A DNA stretch of 64,000 nucleotides, taken from assembly GCF_006974105.1 (NCBI RefSeq), contig NZ_CP036282.1, positions 2,418,001 to 2,482,000 on the forward strand. Reading direction: 5' to 3'. The stretch is from Rhodoferax aquaticus (GTDB lineage Bacteria > Pseudomonadota > Gammaproteobacteria > Burkholderiales > Burkholderiaceae_C). The position numbers and the translations under genes were made by a program. The notes under the pieces are model-generated. The model had not been told where the DNA came from, searched no databases, and was given only the letters and a program-made list of their open reading frames with translations. This document shows, piece after piece, positions 46,781 through 55,645 of the stretch (the stretch's first letter is position 1; each line of letters opens with the position of its first letter).

Positions 46781-47745
46781 GCCAAGCGCCGCCCTTCAGT
46801 TCTTGCCGCAGTGGACTGATTTTTCGGCCAAGCAGCACAGCCAATGCCTAACAGAACAAAGGCTCCAGCGGCAAGGTGCTTGGGCGTAAGCGTTTCACCC
46901 AACACCACGGCGGATAAAACGACAGCGCTCAGTGGCAAAAAGGCCATGAATGCACCTGCCGTGGCGGCGCTGGTCTGCGATAGCCCAGCGTAAAACAGCC
47001 AGAATGCCCCCACGGAGACCACCACGCCAAAGTACAGCACCGCCGCCACATCTTGCCAACGCAGGCTGGCCAAGGGAAAGTGCATAGCCTCCACTGCGGC
47101 AAAAGGCAAAAACATAAGAAAGCCCAGAACGCTCATGGCGGTGGCGATGGTCAGCGCAGACACCCGCCCGTGGGTACGCTTGCCCAAAACCACGAACAAG
47201 CCTTCGCACACCACCGCCCCAAGCACTAGCACCATGCCTTGGGCGTTGGCGGCGGCTCCGCCCCCACCCCTCTGCCCGCCTGTGACGTGTGTTGCCTCAT
47301 GCACATGGAGCAAGGCCGCGCCCAGCACCGCAAAGCCAATTCCCAGCCACTGCCAGCGATGAGGCCGCTCTCGCAGCAGAACAACTGCCATCACGGCCGT
47401 TACGGCGGGCAGCGTGCCCGTGATCAAGCCAGCCTCTAAAGCGCCGCTGGTTTTGAGGCCAAAGAGCAAAAACACGGAGAACAAGAAAACGCCAGTCAAG
47501 GCTTGCAAAAACAGCGTCAGACAGTCAGCTCGGTTGGGCCAGGTAATGCGTCCCTCGCGCCAGAGCAACATCGCAATCAAAATGGGGGCTGCAATGGCAA
47601 AGCGCATGGCGGAGGCCAACATCACAGGCATGCTGGCAGCGACCAGCTTTCCGGCAACCACCGAACTGCCCACAATGGCCATGGCCAAGCCCAACTGCAC
47701 ATAGGCCACAACAGGTGACCCCGCCCCACTCTTCAACAAAGCCAT
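46777..47745 (-). CDS. EamA/DMT-family permease
   Basis: The 322-residue membrane protein has ten hydrophobic segments in two five-helix EamA repeats, with VGSSVVAGKLVAASMPVM near the start and LTPKHLAAGAFVLLGIG near the end. DMT permeases export amino acids, metabolites or drugs; the substrate is unknown. A Gly/Ala-rich loop (GGQRGGGGAAANAQ) separates the two halves. The AraC regulator gene is 56 bases upstream on the same strand and could control it. Confidence 0.88.
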   Translation of the reverse strand: MALLKSGAGSPVVAYVQLGLAMAIVGSSVVAGKLVAASMPVMLASAMRFAIAAPILIAMLLWREGRITWPNRADCLTLFLQALTGVFLFSVFLLFGLKTSGALEAGLITGTLPAVTAVMAVVLLRERPHRWQWLGIGFAVLGAALLHVHEATHVTGGQRGGGGAAANAQGMVLVLGAVVCEGLFVVLGKRTHGRVSALTIATAMSVLGFLMFLPFAAVEAMHFPLASLRWQDVAAVLYFGVVVSVGAFWLFYAGLSQTSAATAGAFMAFLPLSAVVLSAVVLGETLTPKHLAAGAFVLLGIGCAAWPKNQSTAARTEGRRLA

Positions 47746-47801
47746 CGCTTACCGCTCCTTCTCGCTTGATGCATAAAGAAGGCAGTGTCTCGCCCAGCGG
47801 C

Positions 47802-48653
47802 TTAGCGGTATTGAACGTTCTTGCGGTTTTGCGGCTGGCTGCGCAGGGGCGCAAATTGGCCCGGTGGCACGCCCCACTGGCGTTGGAAGTGCCGGCTCAT
47901 ATGGGCTTGGTCAGCAAAGCCGGTGGCAGCAGCAATGCTTGCCAGCGCTTCGCCCTGCTGCACGCGGGCTTTGGCCTGCTCTAGCCGCTTTTGGAGTTGG
48001 TAGGCATGGGGCGGCAGGCCTACATGGGCGCTGAAGCTGCGCACTAGGTGAAAGGGCGACACATGGCATAGCGCGGCCAATTCACTCAAGCTGCGCTGGC
48101 CCAGCAGGTCGGCGTCCAAGACTTCGCGCGCACGCGCTACTTGACGGGGCATCCGCGAAACAGGCGCTAGGGCCGCACGTTCACTGACATGGCGCGATAG
48201 CAACACACCACACAGTTCCAGCCAATGCTGCTCTACCGCCAAGGGACTGTCTTTTGCCAGCATGGCTTGTCCAAGAACCAGCAGCGCCGTAGCCGCTTGC
48301 GCATCTGCCACGACCGACTGCCCGAAGTGCAAGGTTTGCGCAGGCAGATCTAGCGTGGCGCGGCTAGTTTGCAGCAGCAGCTCAGGCACCAAGAGATTGA
48401 AATACGACCAGCCTTGGGGCGTTACCGTGTCGCCCGTGTGCACCTCACCGGGATTGACGATGCACAAGCTACCCGCAATGGCATGCTGCTGGCCACCCCG
48501 GTGCCAAAACGCATTAACGCCGGAGCGCACCACGCCGATGGAGTACCCGTCGTGGCTGTGCTTGGGGAAGTGTTGCTCTACAAAATGGGCGTCGACCAAG
48601 GCCAAGCCCGGCAGCTGCGGGTGCGCATGCACTGCAACGCGCCGCCCGCTCAT
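47802..48653 (-). CDS. AraC-family transcriptional regulator
   Basis: The protein is 283 residues from the ATG at 48653 (MSGRRVAVHAHPQLPG). The longer frame to 48764 overlaps the hydrolase gene. The N-terminal cupin-like ligand domain has HSHDGYSIGVVRSG and VNPGEVHTGD. The C-terminal ~100 residues carry two helix-turn-helix motifs (SLSELAALCHVSPFHLVRSF and SIAAATGFADQAHMSRHF). This resembles regulators placed next to amino-acid or metabolite exporters, which fits the DMT permease downstream. The inducer is unknown. Confidence 0.9.
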   Translation of the reverse strand: MSGRRVAVHAHPQLPGLALVDAHFVEQHFPKHSHDGYSIGVVRSGVNAFWHRGGQQHAIAGSLCIVNPGEVHTGDTVTPQGWSYFNLLVPELLLQTSRATLDLPAQTLHFGQSVVADAQAATALLVLGQAMLAKDSPLAVEQHWLELCGVLLSRHVSERAALAPVSRMPRQVARAREVLDADLLGQRSLSELAALCHVSPFHLVRSFSAHVGLPPHAYQLQKRLEQAKARVQQGEALASIAAATGFADQAHMSRHFQRQWGVPPGQFAPLRSQPQNRKNVQYR

Positions 48654-48735
48654 GCCTGCACCCAGAGCGCGACGAACAGCGCAACACACAGCAAGCCCGA
48701 GACCCACAGCGCCCTGCGACCGGCCTGGGACGCAC

Positions 48736-49605
48736 TCACCACGAAGCTTGCGGCTCGTTGGCAAACTGCTGGCATATCCGCGGCAACGCTTGGAACAAAC
48801 AGCTGTAATGCGACAGCCCCGGCAGTACGTGTACAGGTTGGGCCTTGGGTAGCAAATGGGCTAGGCTATGCGCCATGCCTAAGGGCGACCAGTTGTCTTG
48901 ATCGCCGTGCCATAGCTGGGCGGGAACGTCCATCGCACTCAGCGCAGTGGCCCAAGGTTGAACATAGGAGCCCACATCTCGCATGTACCCATGCACGCCG
49001 GGACCTAAGCTGCTGGCAAGCAGCCCCTGCAGCGTTGACTGAAAACTGCTGTCTTTCGCCAAAGTTTTGTCACCCCCCGCCGCACTGCCAAACAACATGC
49101 CGTACAGGGCTGCGGGTGCCAGCTTGGCAAGGAGTCCCTGCCACCGCGAGACTACTGCAAACACTAGGGGCCAGTTCTGGGCGAGTTGAAACACTACCTT
49201 ACCTGCCATACCGGGCAAAAAGTCGCCACTCTCCAGCGGTGCAGCGCTTGAAACCAGATGCAGGCATTTGACCTGGCCTTGCATCCATCGCGCCGTTTGC
49301 AAAGCCACATAGCTTCCGATAGAAAAACCGACAAACCAACATGTGCGTCCGCCTAGCTTGGTTTGAATGTGCGCGGCCAGCGCCTGAAAGTAGGCATCCC
49401 CCTGGAGTGCAGAAGGCAGCATAAAGCGGTCTACCGCCATGCAGGTCAAGCCCAAGGCTGCCGCCTCGCGCTCTAACCACACTAACTCTTGAACGCCACC
49501 CGGTGCACCGTGAAAATACACCAGGACTGGCTTACCTTGCACTGCGAGCTCCCTTGGGGGTTCAGTGGGGGTTTTCAAAGAAGACGTAGTTGCTGCCGTA
49601 GTCAC
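48736..49605 (-). CDS. Alpha/beta-hydrolase fold protein
   Basis: The frame gives up to 289 residues from a GTG at 49605, which overlaps the upstream lipoprotein gene by 44 bases. A later start, for example the GTG at codon 22, is also possible. Motifs are VLVYFHGAPGG near residue 27 and nucleophile elbow GFSIGS with Ser near 94. A C-terminal LWHGDQDNWSP loop supplies a likely Asp, and GLSHYSC a likely His. The fold call is solid but substrate and pathway are unknown. There is no signal peptide. Confidence 0.75.
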   Translation of the reverse strand: MTTAATTSSLKTPTEPPRELAVQGKPVLVYFHGAPGGVQELVWLEREAAALGLTCMAVDRFMLPSALQGDAYFQALAAHIQTKLGGRTCWFVGFSIGSYVALQTARWMQGQVKCLHLVSSAAPLESGDFLPGMAGKVVFQLAQNWPLVFAVVSRWQGLLAKLAPAALYGMLFGSAAGGDKTLAKDSSFQSTLQGLLASSLGPGVHGYMRDVGSYVQPWATALSAMDVPAQLWHGDQDNWSPLGMAHSLAHLLPKAQPVHVLPGLSHYSCLFQALPRICQQFANEPQASW

Positions 49606-49921
49606 TGATCTCGAAGTAAACCTTCTTCTCGCCAGCGTCGACCTGCATGTTCAGGTTTTCATCGAGCACGCCGTAGCCGAAACGGTAAGGGCGTGGTTTG
49701 TTGTCGTCCGTGCCCATCGCTGTGCTGAGTTTGTCAATCTTCACGAATCGACGCACCAGCTTTTCGCCGGCATAAACCTCTAAGACTCCATTGGTGCCGG
49801 TCCAGTTCTGAATATCTCGGCTGATTTTGTTTTGCTGCTCTTGCGTGCAAGAGGTCAAGCCCAAAATGGCCACAGCGCCCACCAATACTGCACAAGCAGC
49901 TCTCAAACCAATAGCACGCAT
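49562..49921 (-). CDS. Small hypothetical lipoprotein
   Basis: The 119-residue protein has a signal peptide (AACAVLVGAVAILGLTSC) with Cys25 as lipobox cysteine. The mature part is charged, with VLEVYAGEKLVRRFVKIDKL and GVLDENLNMQVDAGEKKVYFEI. I do not recognise a named family. It starts 24 bases downstream of rlmB on the same strand and its end overlaps the hydrolase frame. It is probably an envelope protein. Confidence 0.75.
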   Translation of the reverse strand: MRAIGLRAACAVLVGAVAILGLTSCTQEQQNKISRDIQNWTGTNGVLEVYAGEKLVRRFVKIDKLSTAMGTDDNKPRPYRFGYGVLDENLNMQVDAGEKKVYFEISDYGSNYVFFENPH

Positions 49922-49945
49922 AGAGTCCTTAGTTACAAAAGTAGA

Positions 49946-50719
49946 TTAAGCCAAGCTGCGTTGGCGCACAGCCTCATACAGGCAAACGCCACTGGCAACC
50001 GACACATTTAAGCTCTCGACAGCACCCTTCATCGGAATGCTCACCAGTTGGTCGCAAGTCTTGGCGGTGAGCTGGCGCATGCCATCCCCCTCCGCGCCCA
50101 GCACTAAAGCAACGGGGCCTTTGAGGTCGGCTTGGTACAGGGTGTGGGTGGCCGCGTCACTGGTACCAATAACCCAAATATTGCGCTCTTTGAGTTCATT
50201 CAAGGTGCGCGCCAAGTTAGTCACCATGAAGTAAGGCACGGTTTCCGCAGCGCCACTGGCCACCTTAGCTACCGTAGCGTTAATGCCCGCAGCGTGGTCT
50301 TTGGGGGCAATCACTGCGTGGACGCCGGCACCGTCTGCCACACGCAGACATGCCCCTAGGTTGTGAGGGTCTGTCACACCGTCCAATACCAAGATAAGAG
50401 CTTGGGTACGTTGTTCCAGCGGCAGTTCGGCATTGGCGGCCTCCAGGCCTTCTAGCAATTCGTCAAGCGAATGTACTTGGGCGAGCTCATGCACACGTGC
50501 GGCCACGCCTTGGTGCCCGTGGCTGCCGCACAGCTTGGCAATGCGCAGGCCATCCGACTCGATGAGCCGAACGCCAGCCTCGTTCACTTTCTCAATGAAC
50601 TGGCGCATGCGCGCATCACGGCGGGTGGGCTCGAAATAGATTTCGATGATGGACTTGGGCGCTGTTTTCAGACGCACCCCGAGGGCATGAAAGCCAAATA
50701 GAACTTTGGATGAGGACAT
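49946..50719 (-). CDS. rlmB: 23S rRNA (guanosine-2'-O-)-methyltransferase RlmB
   Basis: The 257-residue SPOUT enzyme methylates G2251 in the peptidyl-transferase P-loop of 23S rRNA. The N-terminal substrate-binding domain starts VLFGFHALGVRLK. The C-terminal knot has the three SPOUT motifs: DPHNLGACLRVADGAGVHAVI, VLGAEGDGM and IPMKGAVESLNVSVA. Length is normal. It lies upstream of the small lipoprotein gene. Confidence 0.95.
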   Translation of the reverse strand: MSSSKVLFGFHALGVRLKTAPKSIIEIYFEPTRRDARMRQFIEKVNEAGVRLIESDGLRIAKLCGSHGHQGVAARVHELAQVHSLDELLEGLEAANAELPLEQRTQALILVLDGVTDPHNLGACLRVADGAGVHAVIAPKDHAAGINATVAKVASGAAETVPYFMVTNLARTLNELKERNIWVIGTSDAATHTLYQADLKGPVALVLGAEGDGMRQLTAKTCDQLVSIPMKGAVESLNVSVASGVCLYEAVRQRSLA

Positions 50720-50809
50720 GCCCCATTATCGCGGCTTATCTGCCGCTATCAAAGTGAGAGCTGGACTTGCCTGAGCGATGGTCACAAACTCCCATGCGCT
50801 CCAACAGAC

Positions 50810-51490
50810 CTACTGCACTTCAGAAGCGACCCGCCCTGCTTCTATCGTGATGCGTCGGTCACAGCGCGCGGCGATCGACCGGTCATGGGTCACCAATACC
50901 AGTGTGGTGCCTTGTTCGCGATTGAGGTCAAACATCAATTCCATGATTTTCTCGCCAGTAGCAAAGTCCAAACTACCGGTTGGCTCATCCGCCAAGAGCA
51001 CCGCTGGGTGAACCACAAAAGCCCGAGCCAGGGCCACACGTTGCTGTTCGCCCCCACTAAGAACGCGCGGATACGCGTTAAGGCGCTGAGCCAGCCCTAC
51101 CCTCGCCAGCATGTCACCCGCCGCTTTGCGCGCGTCTTTGCGACCGTCCAGCTCCAGCGGCAGCATCACGTTTTCAAGTGCGGTCAGGTTGCCCAACAGC
51201 TGAAAACTCTGGAATACAAAACCCACTTTGCGCGCCCTCAATGCAGCCCGCGCGTCTTCGTCAATGGCAAACAGGTCTTGGCCGTCTATACGTACCGTGC
51301 CTCTGGTGGGCGTGTCCAGGCCAGCGATGATCGAGAGCAAGGTGCTCTTGCCAGAACCAGAGGCACCCACAATTGCTGCAGTCTCTTTGGCTTTTAGCGC
51401 AAAATCAATGTCGCGCAGGATTTCCAGCGTGCCGGTGGAGTCGCTGACGGCTTTGTATACATGCTCAACAGAAATAATTGAATTAGACAT
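50810..51490 (-). CDS. ABC transporter ATP-binding protein (YbbA/LolD-like)
   Basis: The protein is 226 residues from the ATG at 51490. Walker A GASGSGKST lies near residue 40, signature LSGGEQQRVALARA near 138 and Walker B VLLADEPTGSLD near 160; all are intact. Its closest type by context is YbbA, encoded divergently from tesA in many proteobacteria. No permease gene lies next to it here, so its membrane partner is unknown. Its start codon overlaps that of tesA on the other strand by two bases. Confidence 0.9.
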   Translation of the reverse strand: MSNSIISVEHVYKAVSDSTGTLEILRDIDFALKAKETAAIVGASGSGKSTLLSIIAGLDTPTRGTVRIDGQDLFAIDEDARAALRARKVGFVFQSFQLLGNLTALENVMLPLELDGRKDARKAAGDMLARVGLAQRLNAYPRVLSGGEQQRVALARAFVVHPAVLLADEPTGSLDFATGEKIMELMFDLNREQGTTLVLVTHDRSIAARCDRRITIEAGRVASEVQ

Positions 51491-52148
51491 GGGGCTCTCT
51501 TTGAATCGTCGACACTTTAGCGCGCTTGGCCTTTGGGCTGCTTTGACAGGGTCTTGTTTAGCGCAAACCGCTCCTACGGCTGCGCCCCTTGCCCCCACTG
51601 TGCTGGTATTGGGCGACTCGCTCAGTGCTGAGTATGGCCTTAAACGGGGCTCTGGCTGGGTCGCTTTGATGGAGCAGCGCTTTGCGAAAGAGAAGATTGC
51701 GGCCAAAGTAGTAAACGCCAGTATCAGTGGGGACACCACATCCGGAGGACGCTCGCGTTTACCGTCGCTACTCACCCAGCATCGCCCAAAGTGGGTCGTT
51801 ATTGAGTTGGGCGGCAATGACGCACTACGCGGCTTGCCCCTGGGCATGACGCAAGACAACCTTTCCGCTATGACCCAATCAGCGCAGGCGATGGGAGCCA
51901 AGGTACTGATAGCGGGCATGCAGGTGCCTCCTAACTATGGCCAAGACTACAGCGAAAAGTTTGCCGCAACATTCGCCACCGTAGCAAAAACCCACAAAGC
52001 TGGCTTAGTGCCTTTTTTGCTTAAAGGTATCGCCGATGTGCCTGATGCACTGCGCTGGTTTCAGGCAGATCGCATCCATCCTCTAGAAGCAGCCCACCCG
52101 GTGATACTGGACACTATGTGGCCTGCTGTGCGTAAGATGATGCAATGA
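51489..52148 (+). CDS. tesA: Arylesterase/acyl-CoA thioesterase I/lysophospholipase (TesA-like, SGNH)
   Basis: The protein is 219 residues from the ATG at 51489; a TTG at 51501 is an alternative. The SGNH motifs are all present: VLGDSLSAEYGL near residue 40, the Gly block (SGDTTSGG), ELGGNDALRG, and DRIHP with Asp/His. The N-terminus has NRRHFSALGLW followed by a hydrophobic stretch ending SCLAQ, which resembles a twin-arginine signal, so export to the periplasm is likely. It overlaps mnmH by four bases downstream. Confidence 0.92.
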   Translation: MGLSLNRRHFSALGLWAALTGSCLAQTAPTAAPLAPTVLVLGDSLSAEYGLKRGSGWVALMEQRFAKEKIAAKVVNASISGDTTSGGRSRLPSLLTQHRPKWVVIELGGNDALRGLPLGMTQDNLSAMTQSAQAMGAKVLIAGMQVPPNYGQDYSEKFAATFATVAKTHKAGLVPFLLKGIADVPDALRWFQADRIHPLEAAHPVILDTMWPAVRKMMQ

Positions 52149-53203
52149 GCGTAAGCACAATCACGGCCAGCGAACTGCTAGTGCGCCTTCACGAGTTTGA
52201 TACTGTGATCGACGCACGCACAGAAGATGAGTACGCCTTAGACCACCTACCCGGCGCCGTGAACTGGCCCACGCTGAGCAACCAAGAGCGCATCACGATT
52301 GGAACCATGTATGTGCAGGTCAGTCAGTTTGAGGCAAAAAAGCGCGGCGCAGCGATGGCCGCTAGAAACATTGCCGCACATATTGAACGCGAAGTGATGG
52401 ACAAGCCGCGCGACTGGAAGCCTTTGGCCTACTGCTGGCGAGGTGGCAAACGCAGTGGTTCATTGGCGCTCATTCTGGGACAGATTGGCTTCAGAGTCAC
52501 GATGGTTGACGGGGGCTACAAAGCATTTAGGGCCGCCGTCGTTGCGGCTACGCCCAGCTTGGTACGTCCGTTGCAATGGCGCGTGATCTGTGGCACCACG
52601 GGCTCAGGCAAAACCCGCTTGCTCCATGCACTGGCGGCCCAAGGCGCGCAGGTTTTGGACCTAGAAGCTTTAGCCAAACACCGTAGCTCTGTGTTGGGTG
52701 CCATTCCTGGCGTAAGCCAACCAAGCCAAAAGCGCTTCGACACCTTGGTGTGGAGCGCTCTGCGTACCTTTGATCCAAGCAAACCTGTGTATGTGGAGAG
52801 CGAGAGCAAGAAAGTCGGCAATGTAGCCGTTCCGATGTGCTTGATTGAGGCTATGCGGGCCAGCCCTTGCATTAACCTTGAACTACCGCAGGCACAACGC
52901 GTGGCCTTGCTGTTGGAGGACTACGATTACTTTGTCAACAACACCGAGCACTTTTGTAGTCGGCTACAGGTGCTAGCAGAGATTCGAGGTAAAGCGACGG
53001 TACAGCAATGGATTGCACAAGTGAGAGCGGGTGACATAGTGAACGTGGTCACAGAGTTGCTTGCGCTGCACTACGACCCGGTCTACCACCAATCTATGCG
53101 CCGTAATTTTTCACAGTTTGATAGGGCCAGCATTTGCACCCTTAAGAGCCGTGAACCGCACGACTTGGCAGAGAGTGCCAAGGCGCTTTTACAGGCCTCC
53201 TAG
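52145..53203 (+). CDS. mnmH: tRNA 2-selenouridine synthase
   Basis: The 352-residue enzyme replaces sulfur by selenium in the wobble 2-thiouridine of certain tRNAs. The N-terminal rhodanese domain has the active Cys in YCWRGGKRSGS (residue 97). The C-terminal P-loop domain has GTTGSGKT near residue 150. Length is normal. The ATG overlaps the tesA stop. It needs selenophosphate from SelD, which is not in the window. Confidence 0.95.
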   Translation: MSVSTITASELLVRLHEFDTVIDARTEDEYALDHLPGAVNWPTLSNQERITIGTMYVQVSQFEAKKRGAAMAARNIAAHIEREVMDKPRDWKPLAYCWRGGKRSGSLALILGQIGFRVTMVDGGYKAFRAAVVAATPSLVRPLQWRVICGTTGSGKTRLLHALAAQGAQVLDLEALAKHRSSVLGAIPGVSQPSQKRFDTLVWSALRTFDPSKPVYVESESKKVGNVAVPMCLIEAMRASPCINLELPQAQRVALLLEDYDYFVNNTEHFCSRLQVLAEIRGKATVQQWIAQVRAGDIVNVVTELLALHYDPVYHQSMRRNFSQFDRASICTLKSREPHDLAESAKALLQAS

Positions 53204-53241
53204 CGGCCCTTGCTGCGCGCTATGCTGTTACGTCACCAAGT

Positions 53242-53269
53242 AAAAAAGCCATCGGTCTGATGGCTTTTT
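53242..53269. terminator. Bidirectional intrinsic terminator
   Basis: The sequence aaaaaagccatc, a 5-base loop ggtct, then gatggctttttt-like (gatggcttttta) forms an 11-base stem flanked by an A-run and a T-run. It lies between the mnmH stop and the stop of the convergent 59-residue gene, so it can end transcription from both sides. Confidence 0.9.
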
Positions 53270-53282
53270 AGAACTGAAACTC

Positions 53283-53462
53283 TCAGGATTGGGAAGGGCT
53301 AGATGTTTCGCCATCTGCAGGTGCATCTGGACTTGGCGCGGAGTCATCCTCGGGACCGTCGCCCACTTTGCGCTCAGCCTTGTTCTTTAGCTTTTCTTCT
53401 TTTTTCTTCTTTTTTGCCAGTTCTTTCTGACGTTTTTCGTATCCGTAATTGGGTGTTGCCAA
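53283..53462 (-). CDS. Small lysine-rich protein of 59 residues
   Basis: From a TTG at 53462 the frame encodes ATPNYGYEKRQKELAKKKKK after the initiator, then an acidic Asp/Ser/Pro-rich tail. I recall short proteins starting MATPNYGYEKRQ as common in betaproteobacteria, with no known function. It is strongly basic at the N-terminal half and acidic at the C-terminal half, and probably helical and disordered respectively. The terminator at 53242-53269 follows its stop. Confidence 0.75.
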   Translation of the reverse strand: MATPNYGYEKRQKELAKKKKKEEKLKNKAERKVGDGPEDDSAPSPDAPADGETSSPSQS

Positions 53463-53540
53463 AATATGCTTTCAAGTAGTTGAAGCCACTTTACCATTTT
53501 GTGTGTGCTTGGCTAGAAACTGAGCGTGATTTATTGCGAT

Positions 53541-54368
53541 CTAAACAGGTTCATCGCTCTCTTTGTCAATCCACTGAACCGTGCCACGGTAGGCGTACCA
53601 ACTGGCATAACCCAAGATAGGCCCCACAAGCAACAAACCCATGGCCCAAGGTGTCAAAAAAGCCAGCACCACCAATGCAGTGATCAATACACCCCAAAGC
53701 ATCATCACCGCGGTGTTGTTGAAGACAACTTCCAGGCTGGTGATAGCGGCAGTAATGGCATCAGTGTCTCGGTCCAAAATAGTAGGAATGGATACGACTG
53801 CAGTAGCGAAAACTAAGACAGCAAAACCTCCGCCCACTAACGTATAGGCCACAATAAACTCCCAGTTGTCGGGATTGAAAATTGCACGAATGACCCCCGT
53901 AGTGGAAGGCATACCAGTGTTGAAAAATACTGCGAACACTACCAGTGAAGCCCGTCCCCACAGCAGCTCCAGCACAATCAAAACCAGCACCAGCAAGCCC
54001 ATGCTCTTGAGGTGCGTGTCCCAACAGGTGATGGATTTGGACAGCTCTGGCTCAAGTCCTAGCTCACGCAAGCGACTCACTTCGTACAAGCCCATGGCCA
54101 AAAATGGCCCCAAGAGCAGGCACCCTGAGGCTATCGACATGGTGTATTCGGGTTTGCTTTTGAATACAGCGCTAAGCAACACAGCCATGAGCCAAAACGC
54201 GATACCGTAAAACGACGAAATACCGAGATGGGCACGAAAGTCACGAACTGCCTGAAGCAACCAATGCAAAGGGTCCGAAAAACGCGCATGCAAGATGCGC
54301 TTAGGGGGCGCATCGGATGGTGGAGGGGTATAGGGAGCTGGCTGAAGCTCTTTTGTTGGCATTTCCAT
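53541..54368 (-). CDS. DUF2189 integral membrane protein
   Basis: The protein is about 275 residues from the ATG at 54368. The first ~45 residues are Pro-rich and cytoplasmic. Six or so hydrophobic segments follow, with SGCLLLGPFLAMGLYEVSR and GPILGYASWYAYRG typical of DUF2189. The function of this family is unknown; it is sometimes linked to cytochrome oxidase gene regions. It is the last gene of the leftward run before the terminator region. Confidence 0.82.
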   Translation of the reverse strand: MEMPTKELQPAPYTPPPSDAPPKRILHARFSDPLHWLLQAVRDFRAHLGISSFYGIAFWLMAVLLSAVFKSKPEYTMSIASGCLLLGPFLAMGLYEVSRLRELGLEPELSKSITCWDTHLKSMGLLVLVLIVLELLWGRASLVVFAVFFNTGMPSTTGVIRAIFNPDNWEFIVAYTLVGGGFAVLVFATAVVSIPTILDRDTDAITAAITSLEVVFNNTAVMMLWGVLITALVVLAFLTPWAMGLLLVGPILGYASWYAYRGTVQWIDKESDEPV

Positions 54369-54419
54369 GCACAAAGACTACTGTTAGCAAGCCCCCTTGC
54401 CTACTCAGGTAAACACCAG

Positions 54420-55631
54420 TTAATGCAAATGAATCAATGCTTGGCTAAGGTCCGCTTGAAGATCTGCTACCGACTCAAGGCCCACCCAAAAGCGGACCAA
54501 GATCCCTCGCTTGATATGCAATGGCCAAGCTGTACGCATGCTGGCTAAATCGTAGGGGACAACTAGGCTCAGATGTCCTCCCCAACTCCAACCAATTTTG
54601 AAGTGCTGCAAAGCATCACAAAATTGGTCGACTTGGGCTTGCGTTACATGGGGAGCTATCACCACGGTAAACAAGCCTGCAGCGCCGCCGCTACCTGATG
54701 TGCAGATCTCGGCCCAATGCGCGTGTCCGGGCGAACTAGGCAATGCAGGATGCAGCACTTGGACAAACTCCGGTCGGGTTTCGCACCAAGCTGCCAAAGC
54801 GCGCGCAGCGACATCGTGGGCTTGATAGCGCAGGTAGATGCTAGGCAGCGCCCGCAAAATTGCCTCAGCATCGTTGGCCCCCACATTGAAACCTAGGCGC
54901 ATATGCGTGAGCTTCAAACGCATGTGCAAACCGGCATCTCGGGTAGTCACACTTCCCATGAGTACATCACCACTACCGCAGGGATACTTGGTCAGGGCAT
55001 GCACCGAGATATCAGCCCCTAATGCAGGCGAACTCCCGGGCAGTAAGTCGAATGCAGAAAACGCTATGCCTGAACCCCACGTATTGTCCAAGGCAGTCCA
55101 CACATTGCGCGCTTGGCAAACGCGCACCAACTCACACAGGTTCGGAAACTCCAAGCTTACGGACCCTGGCGCCTCCAACCAAACCAAACGCGTATTCTCA
55201 GACAGCTTGGCGGCCAAATCCTGCGGGTCCATCGGGTCGTAGCAACGGTGCGATATTCCCCACTGCTTTAACTCCCCATCAGCGAGACTTTTGCTGTTGC
55301 CATACACATTGTCCGGAATCAAGACTTCATCGCCAGCGCGCAGTAATGACAGTGAGACCAAGGCAATCGCGGCTAAGCCGCTGGGCACCAGCAAACACTG
55401 GCTTCCACCTTCTAATGTGCAAAGACGCTCTTCCAACGTATAGGTGGTTGGGGTTCCATGCAGACCATAGGTGAAAGCACTTTTGTCCTTCCACTCATAG
55501 CTACGCATGGCCGCCACGTTTGGAAACAGCACAGTCGAGGCTTTGAAAACCCCTTCTTGAAGCCCCTTAAAACCTGCCGGTGGCTGGTAAGGGTGGTGAA
55601 TCAACTCTGTGCTGGGACTTTTCTTCATCAT
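54420..55631 (-). CDS. metC: Cystathionine beta-lyase (MetC-type, PLP)
   Basis: The protein is 403 residues from MMKKSPSTEL at 55631. The PLP fold is of the Cys/Met metabolism family: TYGLHGTPTTYTLEERL near residue 53, PDNVYGNSKSL, DNTWGSG, and the PLP Lys in HALTKYPCGSGD. The enzyme would split cystathionine to homocysteine, ammonia and pyruvate in methionine synthesis. The ATG lies 14 bases downstream of the phosphoribosyltransferase stop. Confidence 0.9.
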   Translation of the reverse strand: MMKKSPSTELIHHPYQPPAGFKGLQEGVFKASTVLFPNVAAMRSYEWKDKSAFTYGLHGTPTTYTLEERLCTLEGGSQCLLVPSGLAAIALVSLSLLRAGDEVLIPDNVYGNSKSLADGELKQWGISHRCYDPMDPQDLAAKLSENTRLVWLEAPGSVSLEFPNLCELVRVCQARNVWTALDNTWGSGIAFSAFDLLPGSSPALGADISVHALTKYPCGSGDVLMGSVTTRDAGLHMRLKLTHMRLGFNVGANDAEAILRALPSIYLRYQAHDVAARALAAWCETRPEFVQVLHPALPSSPGHAHWAEICTSGSGGAAGLFTVVIAPHVTQAQVDQFCDALQHFKIGWSWGGHLSLVVPYDLASMRTAWPLHIKRGILVRFWVGLESVADLQADLSQALIHLH

Positions 55632-55645
55632 TGAACAACCTGCGC

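Noticed and set aside
53463..53540. tRNA or small RNA gene in the gap upstream of the 59-residue gene
   Set aside because: No cloverleaf, promoter or terminator pattern is visible in the 78 bases.
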